From positions 62,001-126,000 of the forward strand of contig NZ_JAAIYA010000018.1 of NCBI RefSeq assembly GCF_010894405.1: a DNA stretch of 64,000 nt. The letters are read 5' to 3'. The position numbers were made by a program, and so were the translations under genes. Below, in pieces: positions 34,583 to 42,504 of this stretch (its first letter is position 1; each line of letters begins with the position of its first letter). The notes below the pieces were generated by a model. It was not told where the DNA came from. It worked only from the letters and a program-made list of their open reading frames with translations, and ran no database searches. Origin of the DNA: Pyxidicoccus caerfyrddinensis. Its GTDB lineage: Bacteria > Myxococcota > Myxococcia > Myxococcales > Myxococcaceae.

Positions 34583-35680
34583 TCAGCGCTTCGGCCGGCA
34601 GACGCGGCCGGCGGAGGAGTCCTGGCAGCGCAGTGAGCCCGGGCACTCCTGGTCCGAGCTGCACGCGACGGTGCACGCACCTTCCACGCAGAGCCCGTCG
34701 GACAGCCCCTGCTCGCGGCACCGGGCGTCGCCGTCGCAGGGCATGTCGAGCCCCAGCAGCGCATGGCAGCCCTCGAAGCGCGCCGCGTCCGGCAGGCACC
34801 GTCCGGACTGGCACGTGAAGCCCGGCTCGCACCCTTTCTCTGCCTCCACCTCTTCGTCCTTGCCGCACTCCGCCAGGCACGCCGCGCCGCCCTCGGGCAG
34901 CTCCTGGCAGCTCGTGCCCGCCTTGCACTTCCAGTCCCCGTCGCACGCGGCGCACTGCGGGCCGTCGCCCTCGCAGCGGAAGCCCTTGCAGGAGAGGCCC
35001 TCGCCACACTGCGCGTCCTCGAAGCACTCCACGCACTTGTTGTTGGTGGGCGCGCACACCAGGCCGTCCGCGCAGCCCGTCACCGCACAGCCACGGTTGA
35101 CGTACTCCGGGTCCGCCTCCAGGGTGAGCTTGAGCTCCTTCTTCTCCCCGGCGCCCACGCACGCCTCGGCTTGCGTCAGCGGGAAGCCGGTGGCGGAGAC
35201 CGTCACGGCGTAGCACCCGTCCGGCAGCGGCCCCACGCGCAGGCGCCCCGAGTCATCCAGGAGCAGCCGCTGGAAGGGCGTGCCCACCACGGACACCTGT
35301 GCGCCCGTCAGGCGCTCGCCCTGCGAGGCCTTCACCTTCATGTCGAAGAAGCCCGCGGCGTTCGGCGCCACGCCCTTCACTTCGATGGACTGGCCGCCCT
35401 GCACGGTGATGCCGATGCGCAGGGCCTTCTCCGCGGTGGCCACGATGAACAGCTCCGCGGGGCCCGCCGGCACGCCCTCGAGCACGAAGCGCCCCTCGGC
35501 GTCCACGTTGCTGCGCACGCCGGGCTGGCCCACCAGCGACACCAGCGCCACGGCGGCGTCGAACTCGGTGAGCTGGCCGCGCACGGTGCCCACGCGGAAC
35601 GGGTCGTTCCGGATGTTGCCGCACGCGCCCGTCATCAGGGCGAGCAGCGCGGCCATCGCGATGTGGAAAGTCGTGCGCAT
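34583..35680 (-). CDS. Cysteine-rich lipoprotein with carboxypeptidase-regulatory-like domain
   Basis: A 365-residue predicted lipoprotein (signal MRTTFHIAMAALLALMTGAC). Residues 30-190 carry repeated CarboxypepD_reg-like beta domains (GRFVLEGVPAGPAELFIVAT and LLLDDSGRLRVGPLPDGCYA). Residues 200-365 hold about two dozen cysteines in short EGF/Dickkopf-like spacings (CVECFEDAQCGEGLSC), a pattern common in myxobacterial surface proteins. The start at 35680 overlaps the caspase stop by one base (translational coupling). Function unknown; its place between a caspase and an Ig-like lipoprotein suggests a surface scaffold. Confidence 0.85.
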   Translation of the reverse strand: MRTTFHIAMAALLALMTGACGNIRNDPFRVGTVRGQLTEFDAAVALVSLVGQPGVRSNVDAEGRFVLEGVPAGPAELFIVATAEKALRIGITVQGGQSIEVKGVAPNAAGFFDMKVKASQGERLTGAQVSVVGTPFQRLLLDDSGRLRVGPLPDGCYAVTVSATGFPLTQAEACVGAGEKKELKLTLEADPEYVNRGCAVTGCADGLVCAPTNNKCVECFEDAQCGEGLSCKGFRCEGDGPQCAACDGDWKCKAGTSCQELPEGGAACLAECGKDEEVEAEKGCEPGFTCQSGRCLPDAARFEGCHALLGLDMPCDGDARCREQGLSDGLCVEGACTVACSSDQECPGSLRCQDSSAGRVCRPKR

Positions 35681-37326
35681 CAGAACCGATACCCCGCGCC
35701 GGCCCATCCGCCGGTGAAGCCCACGGCCTGTCCCCGCCCGTCCACCACCACGTACGTGAGCATGAGCTGGGCCTGCGACATCAGCTCCAGTCGCTCACCG
35801 AGTCGCCACACCACGCCACCCACCACGCCGGGGCTCACCGTGAAGAAACTCTGGCTCCCCGCGAAGGCCTCCACGTCGAAAGACCGCCCCAGGTACAGAG
35901 CGGCCACACGCGGGCCGGCGAACAGCGTCAAACGCTCCCAGCGCCACAGGTAGGGCAGGGCGGCGCCGGTGGTCAGGGTGGTGTAGCCGAAGGGCACCTC
36001 ACTGCCCGGCGCCACCCGCAGCGTCTGCTTCCCGGTGCTGAAGGCCACGTCGAAGAGCAGCGCCCAGTCCTGGAGCGGCTGGTCCTCCAGACGCAGCGAC
36101 AGCGCCACCTCCGGTGCCTGCGGCAGCAGCTCCTTGCGGCTGTGCGCATCCGCGAAGGTGAACATGCCACCCATGAGCGACAGCGAGCGGTGGGGGAAGG
36201 CCTCCGACAGGAGGCGCTCCAGTGGGAGGCGCTCGCCGGCGGTGACTTCCACCTCGCGCCGCACCAGCACCGAGTCGCCCTTGGTCAGCTCCACCGTCCG
36301 CTTGCCCGGCACCACCGCGGCGCCGCCCGGCAAATCCGTGCGGGGCTCCCCGTCCACCTTGAGGGTGAAGCCGTCCAGGCGCGGGTTGTAGGAGAACAGC
36401 TCCGGCCGTCCCATGCGGGAGATGGTGCCTGACAGCACCACGGGGTCCGCGCCCACTTCCAGGATTTCCGCCGAGGGCCGCTGGCGTCCTTCCGTGAAGG
36501 CGAAGGTGCGGCGGCGCGCGTAGTCATGCGCCTCCGTGGCGGTGACGGCGCCGTCCACGTTGCGGTCCGCGGAGCCGCCCAGGCCGTCGATGAGGAAGTG
36601 GGTGTAGATGTCGTTGCGCAGGCCCTCGTCCTCGCGCGCCGTCTCGCCCCAGTCGCAGGCGGCGAACACCAGCGACGCGCGCGACGACTCCTCCAGCGGC
36701 CGCGCGTAGAAGCCGGACTTGATGCCGGCCAGCTCCGCCTCCAGCTCCTTGGGCAGCAGCGACTTGCCACTGCCGCTGTGGCAGGTGGCCAGCACCAGCA
36801 GCCGCCGCCGGCTGGTCAGCCCGTCGAACTCCGCCTTCAGCGCGTCCATGGACAGCGCCGTCTGGGGGATGGCGCGGTAGGACGCGTCGCGCGTCACCAG
36901 GTAGCGCCGCAGCTCGCCCTGGTTGTCGCGCGCCAGCGTGCCGTGCGCGGAGAAGTAGACCACCACCACGTCGTCGGGCCGGTGCGCATCCTTCCTCAGC
37001 TGCCGCAGCGCCGCGAGGATGGAGGCGCGCGTCGTCTCCTCCGGTCGCGTGAGCACGCGCACCTGGTCGAACCGGCCGCGCGTCGGGTCTCTCAGCGCCT
37101 CCGCCAGGTCTGTGGCGTCCTTCGACGTGTAGCGCAGGCCCCGCCAGTGTGGGTCGTCGAACTCGGAGATGCCCACCAGCAGTGCCATGCGCCGCGGGGT
37201 GTAGGCGCTGGACAGCGCCTCCTCGTCGAGCCGCAGTGGCACGACGCCGCCCTTCTCCACGGAAGTGGAGCTCGCGCACGCGGCGAGGCCCGCCAGCAGG
37301 ATGGGGAGGAGGCGCTTCACGCTCAT
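35680..37326 (-). CDS. Caspase-fold (C14-like) lipoprotein with C-terminal barrel-like region
   Basis: A 548-residue envelope protein. Signal MSVKRLLPILLAGLAAC gives lipidated Cys17. Residues 45-265 are a caspase/metacaspase domain: RMALLVGISEF opens it, His128 sits in YFSAHGT and Cys182 in LATCHSGSG, both catalytic in orthocaspases. Residues 285-365 are a PEGA-like beta segment (VPGKRTVELTKGDSVLVRRE). Residues 375-548 have barrel-like strands ending in GAGYRF, as in outer-membrane proteins. It follows the anti-sigma gene by 3 bases. It may cleave an envelope substrate in response to the ECF pathway, or act upstream by cutting the anti-sigma factor; both are inference. Confidence 0.88.
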   Translation of the reverse strand: MSVKRLLPILLAGLAACASSTSVEKGGVVPLRLDEEALSSAYTPRRMALLVGISEFDDPHWRGLRYTSKDATDLAEALRDPTRGRFDQVRVLTRPEETTRASILAALRQLRKDAHRPDDVVVVYFSAHGTLARDNQGELRRYLVTRDASYRAIPQTALSMDALKAEFDGLTSRRRLLVLATCHSGSGKSLLPKELEAELAGIKSGFYARPLEESSRASLVFAACDWGETAREDEGLRNDIYTHFLIDGLGGSADRNVDGAVTATEAHDYARRRTFAFTEGRQRPSAEILEVGADPVVLSGTISRMGRPELFSYNPRLDGFTLKVDGEPRTDLPGGAAVVPGKRTVELTKGDSVLVRREVEVTAGERLPLERLLSEAFPHRSLSLMGGMFTFADAHSRKELLPQAPEVALSLRLEDQPLQDWALLFDVAFSTGKQTLRVAPGSEVPFGYTTLTTGAALPYLWRWERLTLFAGPRVAALYLGRSFDVEAFAGSQSFFTVSPGVVGGVVWRLGERLELMSQAQLMLTYVVVDGRGQAVGFTGGWAGAGYRF

Positions 37327-37329
37327 GGG

Positions 37330-38139
37330 TCAGCGGGGATTCTGACCGCTTCCCACGCTCACGTCGAACCGGGTGACGGCCAGCCGGCTCTGTTCCCAGG
37401 CCGAACTTCCGCCCACCAACACGTCCCTCACCGCCTCCGGTGTCGGCTCCTGTCCCCCCGTCGCCCCCACCAGCCAGAGCGTCACCGGGCCGGACTCGCC
37501 CTCCAGGCTCACCCCGGCCAGGCCCTGCGGGCCCTCCAGGTCATGCGTCCCCGCCTCGAGCGGGAAGCGGCCGAGCAGCTCCGGCCCCTGTCCGGCCCGC
37601 TGCTGGAAGAGCAGGGCGGTGCCGGCCTCGGTGGCGTGGTAGCGCAGCAGCAGCACGTCCGCGTCCTCGACGGGCGACTCCGAGTCCAGCCGCCGCAGGC
37701 CGCCGTCCGCGGCTCGCGCCACCACGGCCAGCTCCAGGGCGATGTTGCCGCTCGGACCCTTCACGCCGTTCCATTCCGTGTCGGTGTCGGTGTCGGGGGT
37801 GGGAGCGCGCAGGCGGGGCACCAGCACCACGGCCAGGACGCTGGCGGCGATGGCGCCCGCGATGAGTCCCCAGCGGCGCGTGTCCGGGCGACCCTGGCGC
37901 AAGCCGCGCCGCACGCGCGCCAGGCCCACCTCGTCCAGTGGGGCGTCCTGCTTCGCGACCGGGCCCATGCCCAGCAGCAGCGCGTCCACCTGCCCGTCGA
38001 GCACGTCGGGTCCGGAGTGTGTGGCGAGGAACTGCTCGCAGGTGTCGCAGGAGGTGCCCAGGTGCTCGCGGAAGTACGCGACGGCTTCGGGCTCCCGGCG
38101 GGCCAGGGCGCTCAGCGCGTCGGCATTCAGGTGTCTCAT
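37330..38139 (-). CDS. Membrane-anchored anti-sigma factor, zinc-finger-like
   Basis: A 269-residue protein with a cytoplasmic N-terminal domain, one membrane helix (about 91-108, WGLIAGAIAASVLAVVLVP) and a periplasmic C-terminal domain of about 160 residues. His26 with C31DTC34 resembles the anti-sigma zinc motif, but the spacing is Hx4CxxC rather than the usual Hx3CxxC. It begins 6 bases after the sigma factor gene, the classic sigma/anti-sigma order. The ATG at 38139 is preferred to the GTG immediately before it. The periplasmic part may be where envelope state is read. Confidence 0.82.
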   Translation of the reverse strand: MRHLNADALSALARREPEAVAYFREHLGTSCDTCEQFLATHSGPDVLDGQVDALLLGMGPVAKQDAPLDEVGLARVRRGLRQGRPDTRRWGLIAGAIAASVLAVVLVPRLRAPTPDTDTDTEWNGVKGPSGNIALELAVVARAADGGLRRLDSESPVEDADVLLLRYHATEAGTALLFQQRAGQGPELLGRFPLEAGTHDLEGPQGLAGVSLEGESGPVTLWLVGATGGQEPTPEAVRDVLVGGSSAWEQSRLAVTRFDVSVGSGQNPR

Positions 38140-38145
38140 CACGTC

Positions 38146-38721
38146 TCACTCCCACCGACCGGCGAGCACCCGCCGGAGCAACTCGCGCTTGATGCGGGAG
38201 CGGAACCGCTCCAGCCGCATCGTCACCGCGCTCTTTCCCACGCCGAGCTTCTCGGCAATCTCTCGCGCGGACAGCTCGCCCTCGATGTAGAAGAGCTGCA
38301 CCGTCCGCTTCTCCTCGCCCTCGGGCAGCTCCGCGATGAGCCGCCGCACCACCTCGATGTCGCGCTCCAACTGGAGCGCCTCCGGAATGTGCGGAACCGT
38401 GTCCGGCTCCGGATCCGCGACATCGTCCTCCAGCCGTCGCGTGCTCGACTTGCGCTCCAGCCGCGTGCGCGCGCGGTTGCGGGCGATGGACAGGAGCCAG
38501 GCCTCGAAGGCTCCCACCTCCTTCAGCCTCGGGAGCGCCCGGAAGGCCCGGACGAAGGTCTCCTGGATGACGTCCTCCACCTCGTCGGGGTCCAGCGGGG
38601 CAAACCCCGCCACCAGCCTCGCCACCATGGGCCGGGAGCGCCGGTACAGCTCACTGTAGGCGGACGCCTCCCCTCGGGACGCCCGCAGTACCCACTCCGT
38701 CAACCCCTCCGAGGAACCCAC
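38146..38721 (-). CDS. ECF-type RNA polymerase sigma factor
   Basis: A 191-residue sigma factor. Region 2 spans about residues 25-90 (VEDVIQETFVRAFRALPRL, then FEAWLLSIARNRARTRLER). Region 4 spans about 125-180 (RTVQLFYIEGELSAREIAEK, then LGVGKSAVTMRLERFRSRIK). The start is a GTG with GGAGG upstream. It heads the operon of anti-sigma, caspase, Cys-rich and Ig-like lipoproteins, and probably drives its own operon. A GGAAAC similar to the ECF -35 lies upstream (minus strand, about 38761-38766), but no convincing -10 was found. Confidence 0.93.
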   Translation of the reverse strand: MGSSEGLTEWVLRASRGEASAYSELYRRSRPMVARLVAGFAPLDPDEVEDVIQETFVRAFRALPRLKEVGAFEAWLLSIARNRARTRLERKSSTRRLEDDVADPEPDTVPHIPEALQLERDIEVVRRLIAELPEGEEKRTVQLFYIEGELSAREIAEKLGVGKSAVTMRLERFRSRIKRELLRRVLAGRWE

Positions 38722-38885
38722 CTGACCTCCAGACCCGCCGAATCAGCCGCCGGCCACGCACGTTTCCTGGAAAAAACCGCCGCCCGCGCTGCAAGCAGGC
38801 AGTCAACCACCTTCGCGCTGGCCCCGGGGGGGGCTCCAGGGGGAAGAATGCCGTCACGGCCGTTCATTTTCCAAAGGACACTGCC

Positions 38886-39977
38886 ATGCGCGTCATCAAC
38901 TTCAACCCCGGACCCGCTGGACTGCCCCTCCCCGCGCTGGAGCGCGCCCGGGACGAGCTGCTCGAGTTCCAGGGCTCCGGCATGTCCATCATGGAACACA
39001 GCCACCGGGGCAAGGAGTACGAGGCCGTCCACGACGAGGCCATCTCCCTCCTGACGGAGTTGCTCGGCATCCCCGCCACCCACCAGGTCCTCTTCCTCAC
39101 CGGTGGCGCGTCGCAGCAGTTCGCCCAGGTGCCGATGAACTTCCTCACCCCGGAGGCCGCCAGCGCGGACTACCTCATGACGGGCGTGTGGAGCGAGAAG
39201 GCCTTCGACGAGGCGAAGTACTACGGCAAGCCCCGCGTCGCGGCGACCACCGTCCAGCCCGACAAGCACTACACGCGAGTGCCCCGCCAGGCCGAGCTGC
39301 ACCTGGACCCGAAGGCCGCCTACGTCCACATCACCACCAACAACACCATCTACGGCACCCAGTGGCACACCTTCCCGGACGTGGGGCGCGTGCCGCTCGT
39401 CGCGGACATGAGCTCCGACTTCCTGTGGAAGGGCATGGACGTGAGCCGCTTCGGGCTCATCTACGCCGGCGCGCAGAAGAACCTGGGCCCGTCGGGGGTG
39501 ACGCTGGTGGTGGCGGACAAGGGCTTCATCGCCAGGGGCCGCAAGGACATCCCCAAGGTCTTCCGCTACACCACCCACGCGGAGAACAACTCGCTCTACA
39601 ACACGCCCCCCACCCTCGCCATCTACCTGGTGCGCAACGTGCTGGCGTGGGTGAAGGACGTGGGCGGCCTGGCGCAGCTGGAGAAGTGGAACCGCGAGAA
39701 GGCGGCGCTGCTCTACGGCGCCATCGACCGCAACGCGGGCTTCTACCGGGCGCCCGTGGAGCGCGAGTCCCGTTCAGTGATGAACGTTGTCTTCCACCTG
39801 CCCACGGAGGAGCTGAACACCACCTTCGTCGCCGCGGCGAAGAAGGCGGGCATGGTGGGCCTGAAGGGCCACCGCACCGCGGGAGGCATCCGCGTCTCCA
39901 CGTACAACGCCGTCACGGTGGAGAATGTGCGCACGCTGGCCACCTTCATGGACCACTTCGTGAAGATGCACGGCTAG
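38886..39977 (+). CDS. serC: Phosphoserine aminotransferase
   Basis: A 363-residue PLP enzyme of serine synthesis (3-phosphohydroxypyruvate plus glutamate to phosphoserine), also able to act in pyridoxal phosphate synthesis. NFNPGPAGLP opens the chain. MSIMEHSHRGKE and LTGGASQQFAQVPMN are family landmarks, and the PLP lysine lies in YAGAQKNLGPSGV. Length is standard and the start has an AAAGGA-like site. It is divergent from the ECF operon and followed by a secreted chalcone-isomerase-like gene. Confidence 0.97.
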   Translation: MRVINFNPGPAGLPLPALERARDELLEFQGSGMSIMEHSHRGKEYEAVHDEAISLLTELLGIPATHQVLFLTGGASQQFAQVPMNFLTPEAASADYLMTGVWSEKAFDEAKYYGKPRVAATTVQPDKHYTRVPRQAELHLDPKAAYVHITTNNTIYGTQWHTFPDVGRVPLVADMSSDFLWKGMDVSRFGLIYAGAQKNLGPSGVTLVVADKGFIARGRKDIPKVFRYTTHAENNSLYNTPPTLAIYLVRNVLAWVKDVGGLAQLEKWNREKAALLYGAIDRNAGFYRAPVERESRSVMNVVFHLPTEELNTTFVAAAKKAGMVGLKGHRTAGGIRVSTYNAVTVENVRTLATFMDHFVKMHG

Positions 39978-40021
39978 GCTGCGTCCAACCCCACGGATTT
40001 GATTTTCCAACCGGAGGTCTC

Positions 40022-40588
40022 ATGAAAGCCACGCTGTCCGCCGTTGCGCTGACCCTGATGCTCGCCGCTCCCGCGTTCGCCAAGGAGGTTGAGGTTGCCG
40101 GGGTGAAGTACCCGGAAACGGCCACGGTGGAGGGCAAGGAGCTGAAGCTCAACGGGGTCGGCCTGCGCACCAAGGTCGTCTTCAAGGTCTACACCGCGGG
40201 GTTGTACGTGGAGAACCCGTCGCAGGACGGGGCGAAGATCATCAGCGCCGACGAAATCAAGCGCGTGCGCATGTACATGCTGCGTGACCTGGACAAGAAG
40301 ACCATCGGCGACGCCATGGCCGACGGCTTCAAGAAGAACGCCGGCTCGAAGATGGCGGAGCTGCAGCCCAAGCTGGACACCTTCACCTCCGCGCTCACCG
40401 ACGCGAAGAAGGGTGACGAAATCATCCTCACCTACGTGCCCGGCCAGGGCACCCGGGTGCAGAGCGCCAAGGGCGGCCAGCAGATCACCGTCGAGGGCAA
40501 GGACTTCGCGGACGCGCTCTTCTCCGTCTTCGTGGGCAAGAACCCCGTGGACGGCGGCCTCAAGGACGGGATGCTCGGCAAGGACTGA
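40022..40588 (+). CDS. Secreted chalcone isomerase-like protein
   Basis: A 188-residue exported protein with signal peptide MKATLSAVALTLMLAAPAFA. The mature part matches the Chalcone_3-type domain (GVKYPETATVEGKELKLNG, VVFKVYTAGLYVENPSQD and DEIILTYVPGQGTRV). Bacterial members are periplasmic and probably bind fatty acids or flavonoid-like ligands rather than act as plant isomerases. A GGAGG stands six bases before the start. It is followed by an RNA hairpin-forming stretch (40615-40646). Confidence 0.88.
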   Translation: MKATLSAVALTLMLAAPAFAKEVEVAGVKYPETATVEGKELKLNGVGLRTKVVFKVYTAGLYVENPSQDGAKIISADEIKRVRMYMLRDLDKKTIGDAMADGFKKNAGSKMAELQPKLDTFTSALTDAKKGDEIILTYVPGQGTRVQSAKGGQQITVEGKDFADALFSVFVGKNPVDGGLKDGMLGKD

Positions 40589-40614
40589 GCACGCGGACGC
40601 TTCGTGGGTTCCGG

Positions 40615-40646
40615 CGCCCCGTGTCTCCCTGGCGAGGCACGGGGCG
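40615..40646 (+). terminator. Hairpin after the chalcone isomerase-like gene
   Basis: CGCCCCGTG (40615-40623) pairs with CACGGGGCG (40638-40646) around a 14-base loop, starting 27 bases after the stop codon. A 12-base direct repeat GGACGCTTCGTG (40595-40606 and 40680-40691) brackets it. Likely a transcription terminator. Confidence 0.45.
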
Positions 40647-40762
40647 TCGCCGTTCAGGGCCCGTGCCAATGCAATTCCCGGACGCTTCGTGCGTAGGGAA
40701 GGGCGTGTCCGGCTGCACGGCGGTGCCAGGTCTGATAGCAACCGGTGGGCAAGGAGGACGTC

Positions 40763-41011
40763 ATGGGAATCTGCGCGTGGCTGGTGCTGGGCGGAATCGC
40801 GGGCTGGCTGGCCAGCATCATCAAGGGCACCAACGCCCGGATGGGGATGTTCGCGAACATCGCCACCGGAATCGTGGGCTCGATGATTGGCGGCTGGCTG
40901 TTCAGCCTGATTGGCGGCAGGGGTGTGACGGGCTTCAACCTCTACTCGCTGGCGGTCGCCACGGTGGGGGCCGTCATCCTCATCACCATCGTCCAGGCCA
41001 TACGAAAATAG
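40763..41011 (+). CDS. GlsB/YeaQ/YmgE-family small membrane protein
   Basis: An 82-residue stress-associated membrane protein of the GlsB/YeaQ/YmgE (transglycosylase-associated) family. The start at 40763 (MGICAWLVLGGIAGWLASII) has AAGGAGG six bases upstream. Three hydrophobic segments and the motif GMFANIATGIVGSMIGGW are typical. Its function is unknown beyond membrane or stress association. The next gene is convergent, 12 bases away. Confidence 0.9.
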   Translation: MGICAWLVLGGIAGWLASIIKGTNARMGMFANIATGIVGSMIGGWLFSLIGGRGVTGFNLYSLAVATVGAVILITIVQAIRK

Positions 41012-41023
41012 GGCCCGAGCGCC

Positions 41024-42064
41024 TCAGAACAGGCTGAGCTGGGGCGTGGGCGGCGGCTTGCGCTCCGGGCGCCGGAAGGTGTCCGGAGCGTCGGGCTCGG
41101 TGACGGAGGACGTGCGGATGCCGGCCTTCTTCGCCGCCGTGTGGAAGAGGCGGTGGATGGTCTCCGCGTAGAGCCCCTCGCCGCGCATGCGGCTCTTGAA
41201 GCGCGAGTCGGTGAGCTCTCCGCCGCGCGTCTCGCGGATGCGGTGCAGCACGCGCTCGGCGCGCAGGGGCAGCTTCGTGCGCAGGCGCTCCTCGAAGACC
41301 TGCTGCACCGGGCCGGGCAGGCGCACCAACGTGTGGTGCGCGCGGGTGGCACCGGCCTCGCGCGCGGCGGACAGCACCCGGTGGATGTCCTCGTCGTTGA
41401 GCCCGGGGATGACCGGAGACACGGACACCGCCACGTCGATGCCGGCCTCGGTGAGCCGCTGAATCGCGAGCAGCCGCCGGTTGGGTGACGCCGCGTAGGG
41501 CTCCATGGCGCGCGCCAGCTCCGCGTTGTGGAAGGGCAGGCTGATGCTCACCCACAGCCGCGCGTCGCGGGCCAGGCGCTGGAGCACGTCGATGTCGCGT
41601 TCAATCAGCACGCCCTTGGTGATGATGCCCACGGGGTTGCGGTACTCGGCGCAGACCTCCAGGCATCCGCGCGTCAGGCGCAGCGAGGCCTCCAGCGGCT
41701 GGTAGCAGTCGGTGACGCCGCTGAAGACCACCGTCTCGCCCTTCCAGGACGGCTTGTCGAAGGCCTCGCGCAGCAGCTCCGGCGCGCGCGGCTTCACCAC
41801 CAGCTTCGTCTCGAAGTCCGTGCCCGCGCCCATGTCCAGGTACTGGTGCGTGGGCCGCGCGTAGCAGTACGCGCAGGCGTGGAGGCAGCCCCGGTACGGG
41901 TTGACGCTCCAGGTGAAGCACACGTCCGGACTGTCGTTGCGCGATACCACCTGACGGCTGTGGTCCTCGAACACCTCCAGCTTCGAGGGCGGAATCTCGT
42001 CCAGGTACTCCACCGCGGTGCTTGCCCAGGGGTTGGGCGGATTGTCGATGGGACGGGCCTTCAC
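41024..42064 (-). CDS. Radical SAM protein, PA0069-like family
   Basis: A 346-residue radical S-adenosylmethionine enzyme. The cluster motif is CLHACAYCYA (CxxxCxxC), preceded by the family-typical SVNPYRGC. TKLVVKPRAPELL and FSGVTDCYQPLEASLRLTRG are further landmarks of PA0069-like, spore-photoproduct-lyase-related proteins. The substrate is not known; a nucleic-acid repair role has been suggested by relatedness. It ends in TPQLSLF. Confidence 0.92.
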   Translation of the reverse strand: MKARPIDNPPNPWASTAVEYLDEIPPSKLEVFEDHSRQVVSRNDSPDVCFTWSVNPYRGCLHACAYCYARPTHQYLDMGAGTDFETKLVVKPRAPELLREAFDKPSWKGETVVFSGVTDCYQPLEASLRLTRGCLEVCAEYRNPVGIITKGVLIERDIDVLQRLARDARLWVSISLPFHNAELARAMEPYAASPNRRLLAIQRLTEAGIDVAVSVSPVIPGLNDEDIHRVLSAAREAGATRAHHTLVRLPGPVQQVFEERLRTKLPLRAERVLHRIRETRGGELTDSRFKSRMRGEGLYAETIHRLFHTAAKKAGIRTSSVTEPDAPDTFRRPERKPPPTPQLSLF

Positions 42065-42091
42065 GCGCTCAAAGTGGACCTGAAAGCACGT

Positions 42092-42286
42092 TCAGTCAAC
42101 GCCCTTGTGAAGGTACGTACATGCGTGCGGGGAGAAGCCCTCCAGCAAGGCGCACCAGGGTTGCTGAAGGGGAAGGCATTTGGCGTCCTCGGTATGGGAG
42201 GACTTGCCCGTCACCTGAGTGCTGGCGTGAGCCAGGATGGTGAACAGCACGCCCACACCTGGGAGGGACTGGAACGCTCGCTTCAT
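42092..42286 (-). CDS. Small secreted cysteine-containing peptide
   Basis: A 64-residue reading frame with GGAGAG four bases before its ATG, a signal-like N-terminus (MKRAFQSLPGVGVLFTILAH) and three cysteines in the mature part (KCLPLQQPWCALL and HACTY). About three quarters of third codon positions are G or C, somewhat lower than in the neighbours. It could be a small exported peptide or just an open frame upstream of the radical SAM gene; no family is recognised. Confidence 0.4.
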   Translation of the reverse strand: MKRAFQSLPGVGVLFTILAHASTQVTGKSSHTEDAKCLPLQQPWCALLEGFSPHACTYLHKGVD

Positions 42287-42504
42287 GGGGCTCTCCAGGA
42301 GACCGCGGGGTGCGGGCACGCGACGGTTCGCGCACCCGCAACCATGCTGGCGGATGAGGCCGATACTGCTCGTCTGTCTTAGGCAGGGGGAACAAACCGG
42401 CGCCTCGCCGTGAGCCCGTGCCCCCGCGCGAGGGGCGAGCGCCGTCCTGACCCGCATCACCTGGATTCCTTCCCGCTCCTATCCTCCCAAGGAGGGGAAC
42501 ATCC

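Noticed and set aside
31959..35213. A 1084-residue plus-strand open frame opposite the lipoprotein genes
   Set aside because: Ser/Thr/Arg-rich nonsense composition, antisense to two well-supported minus-strand lipoproteins.
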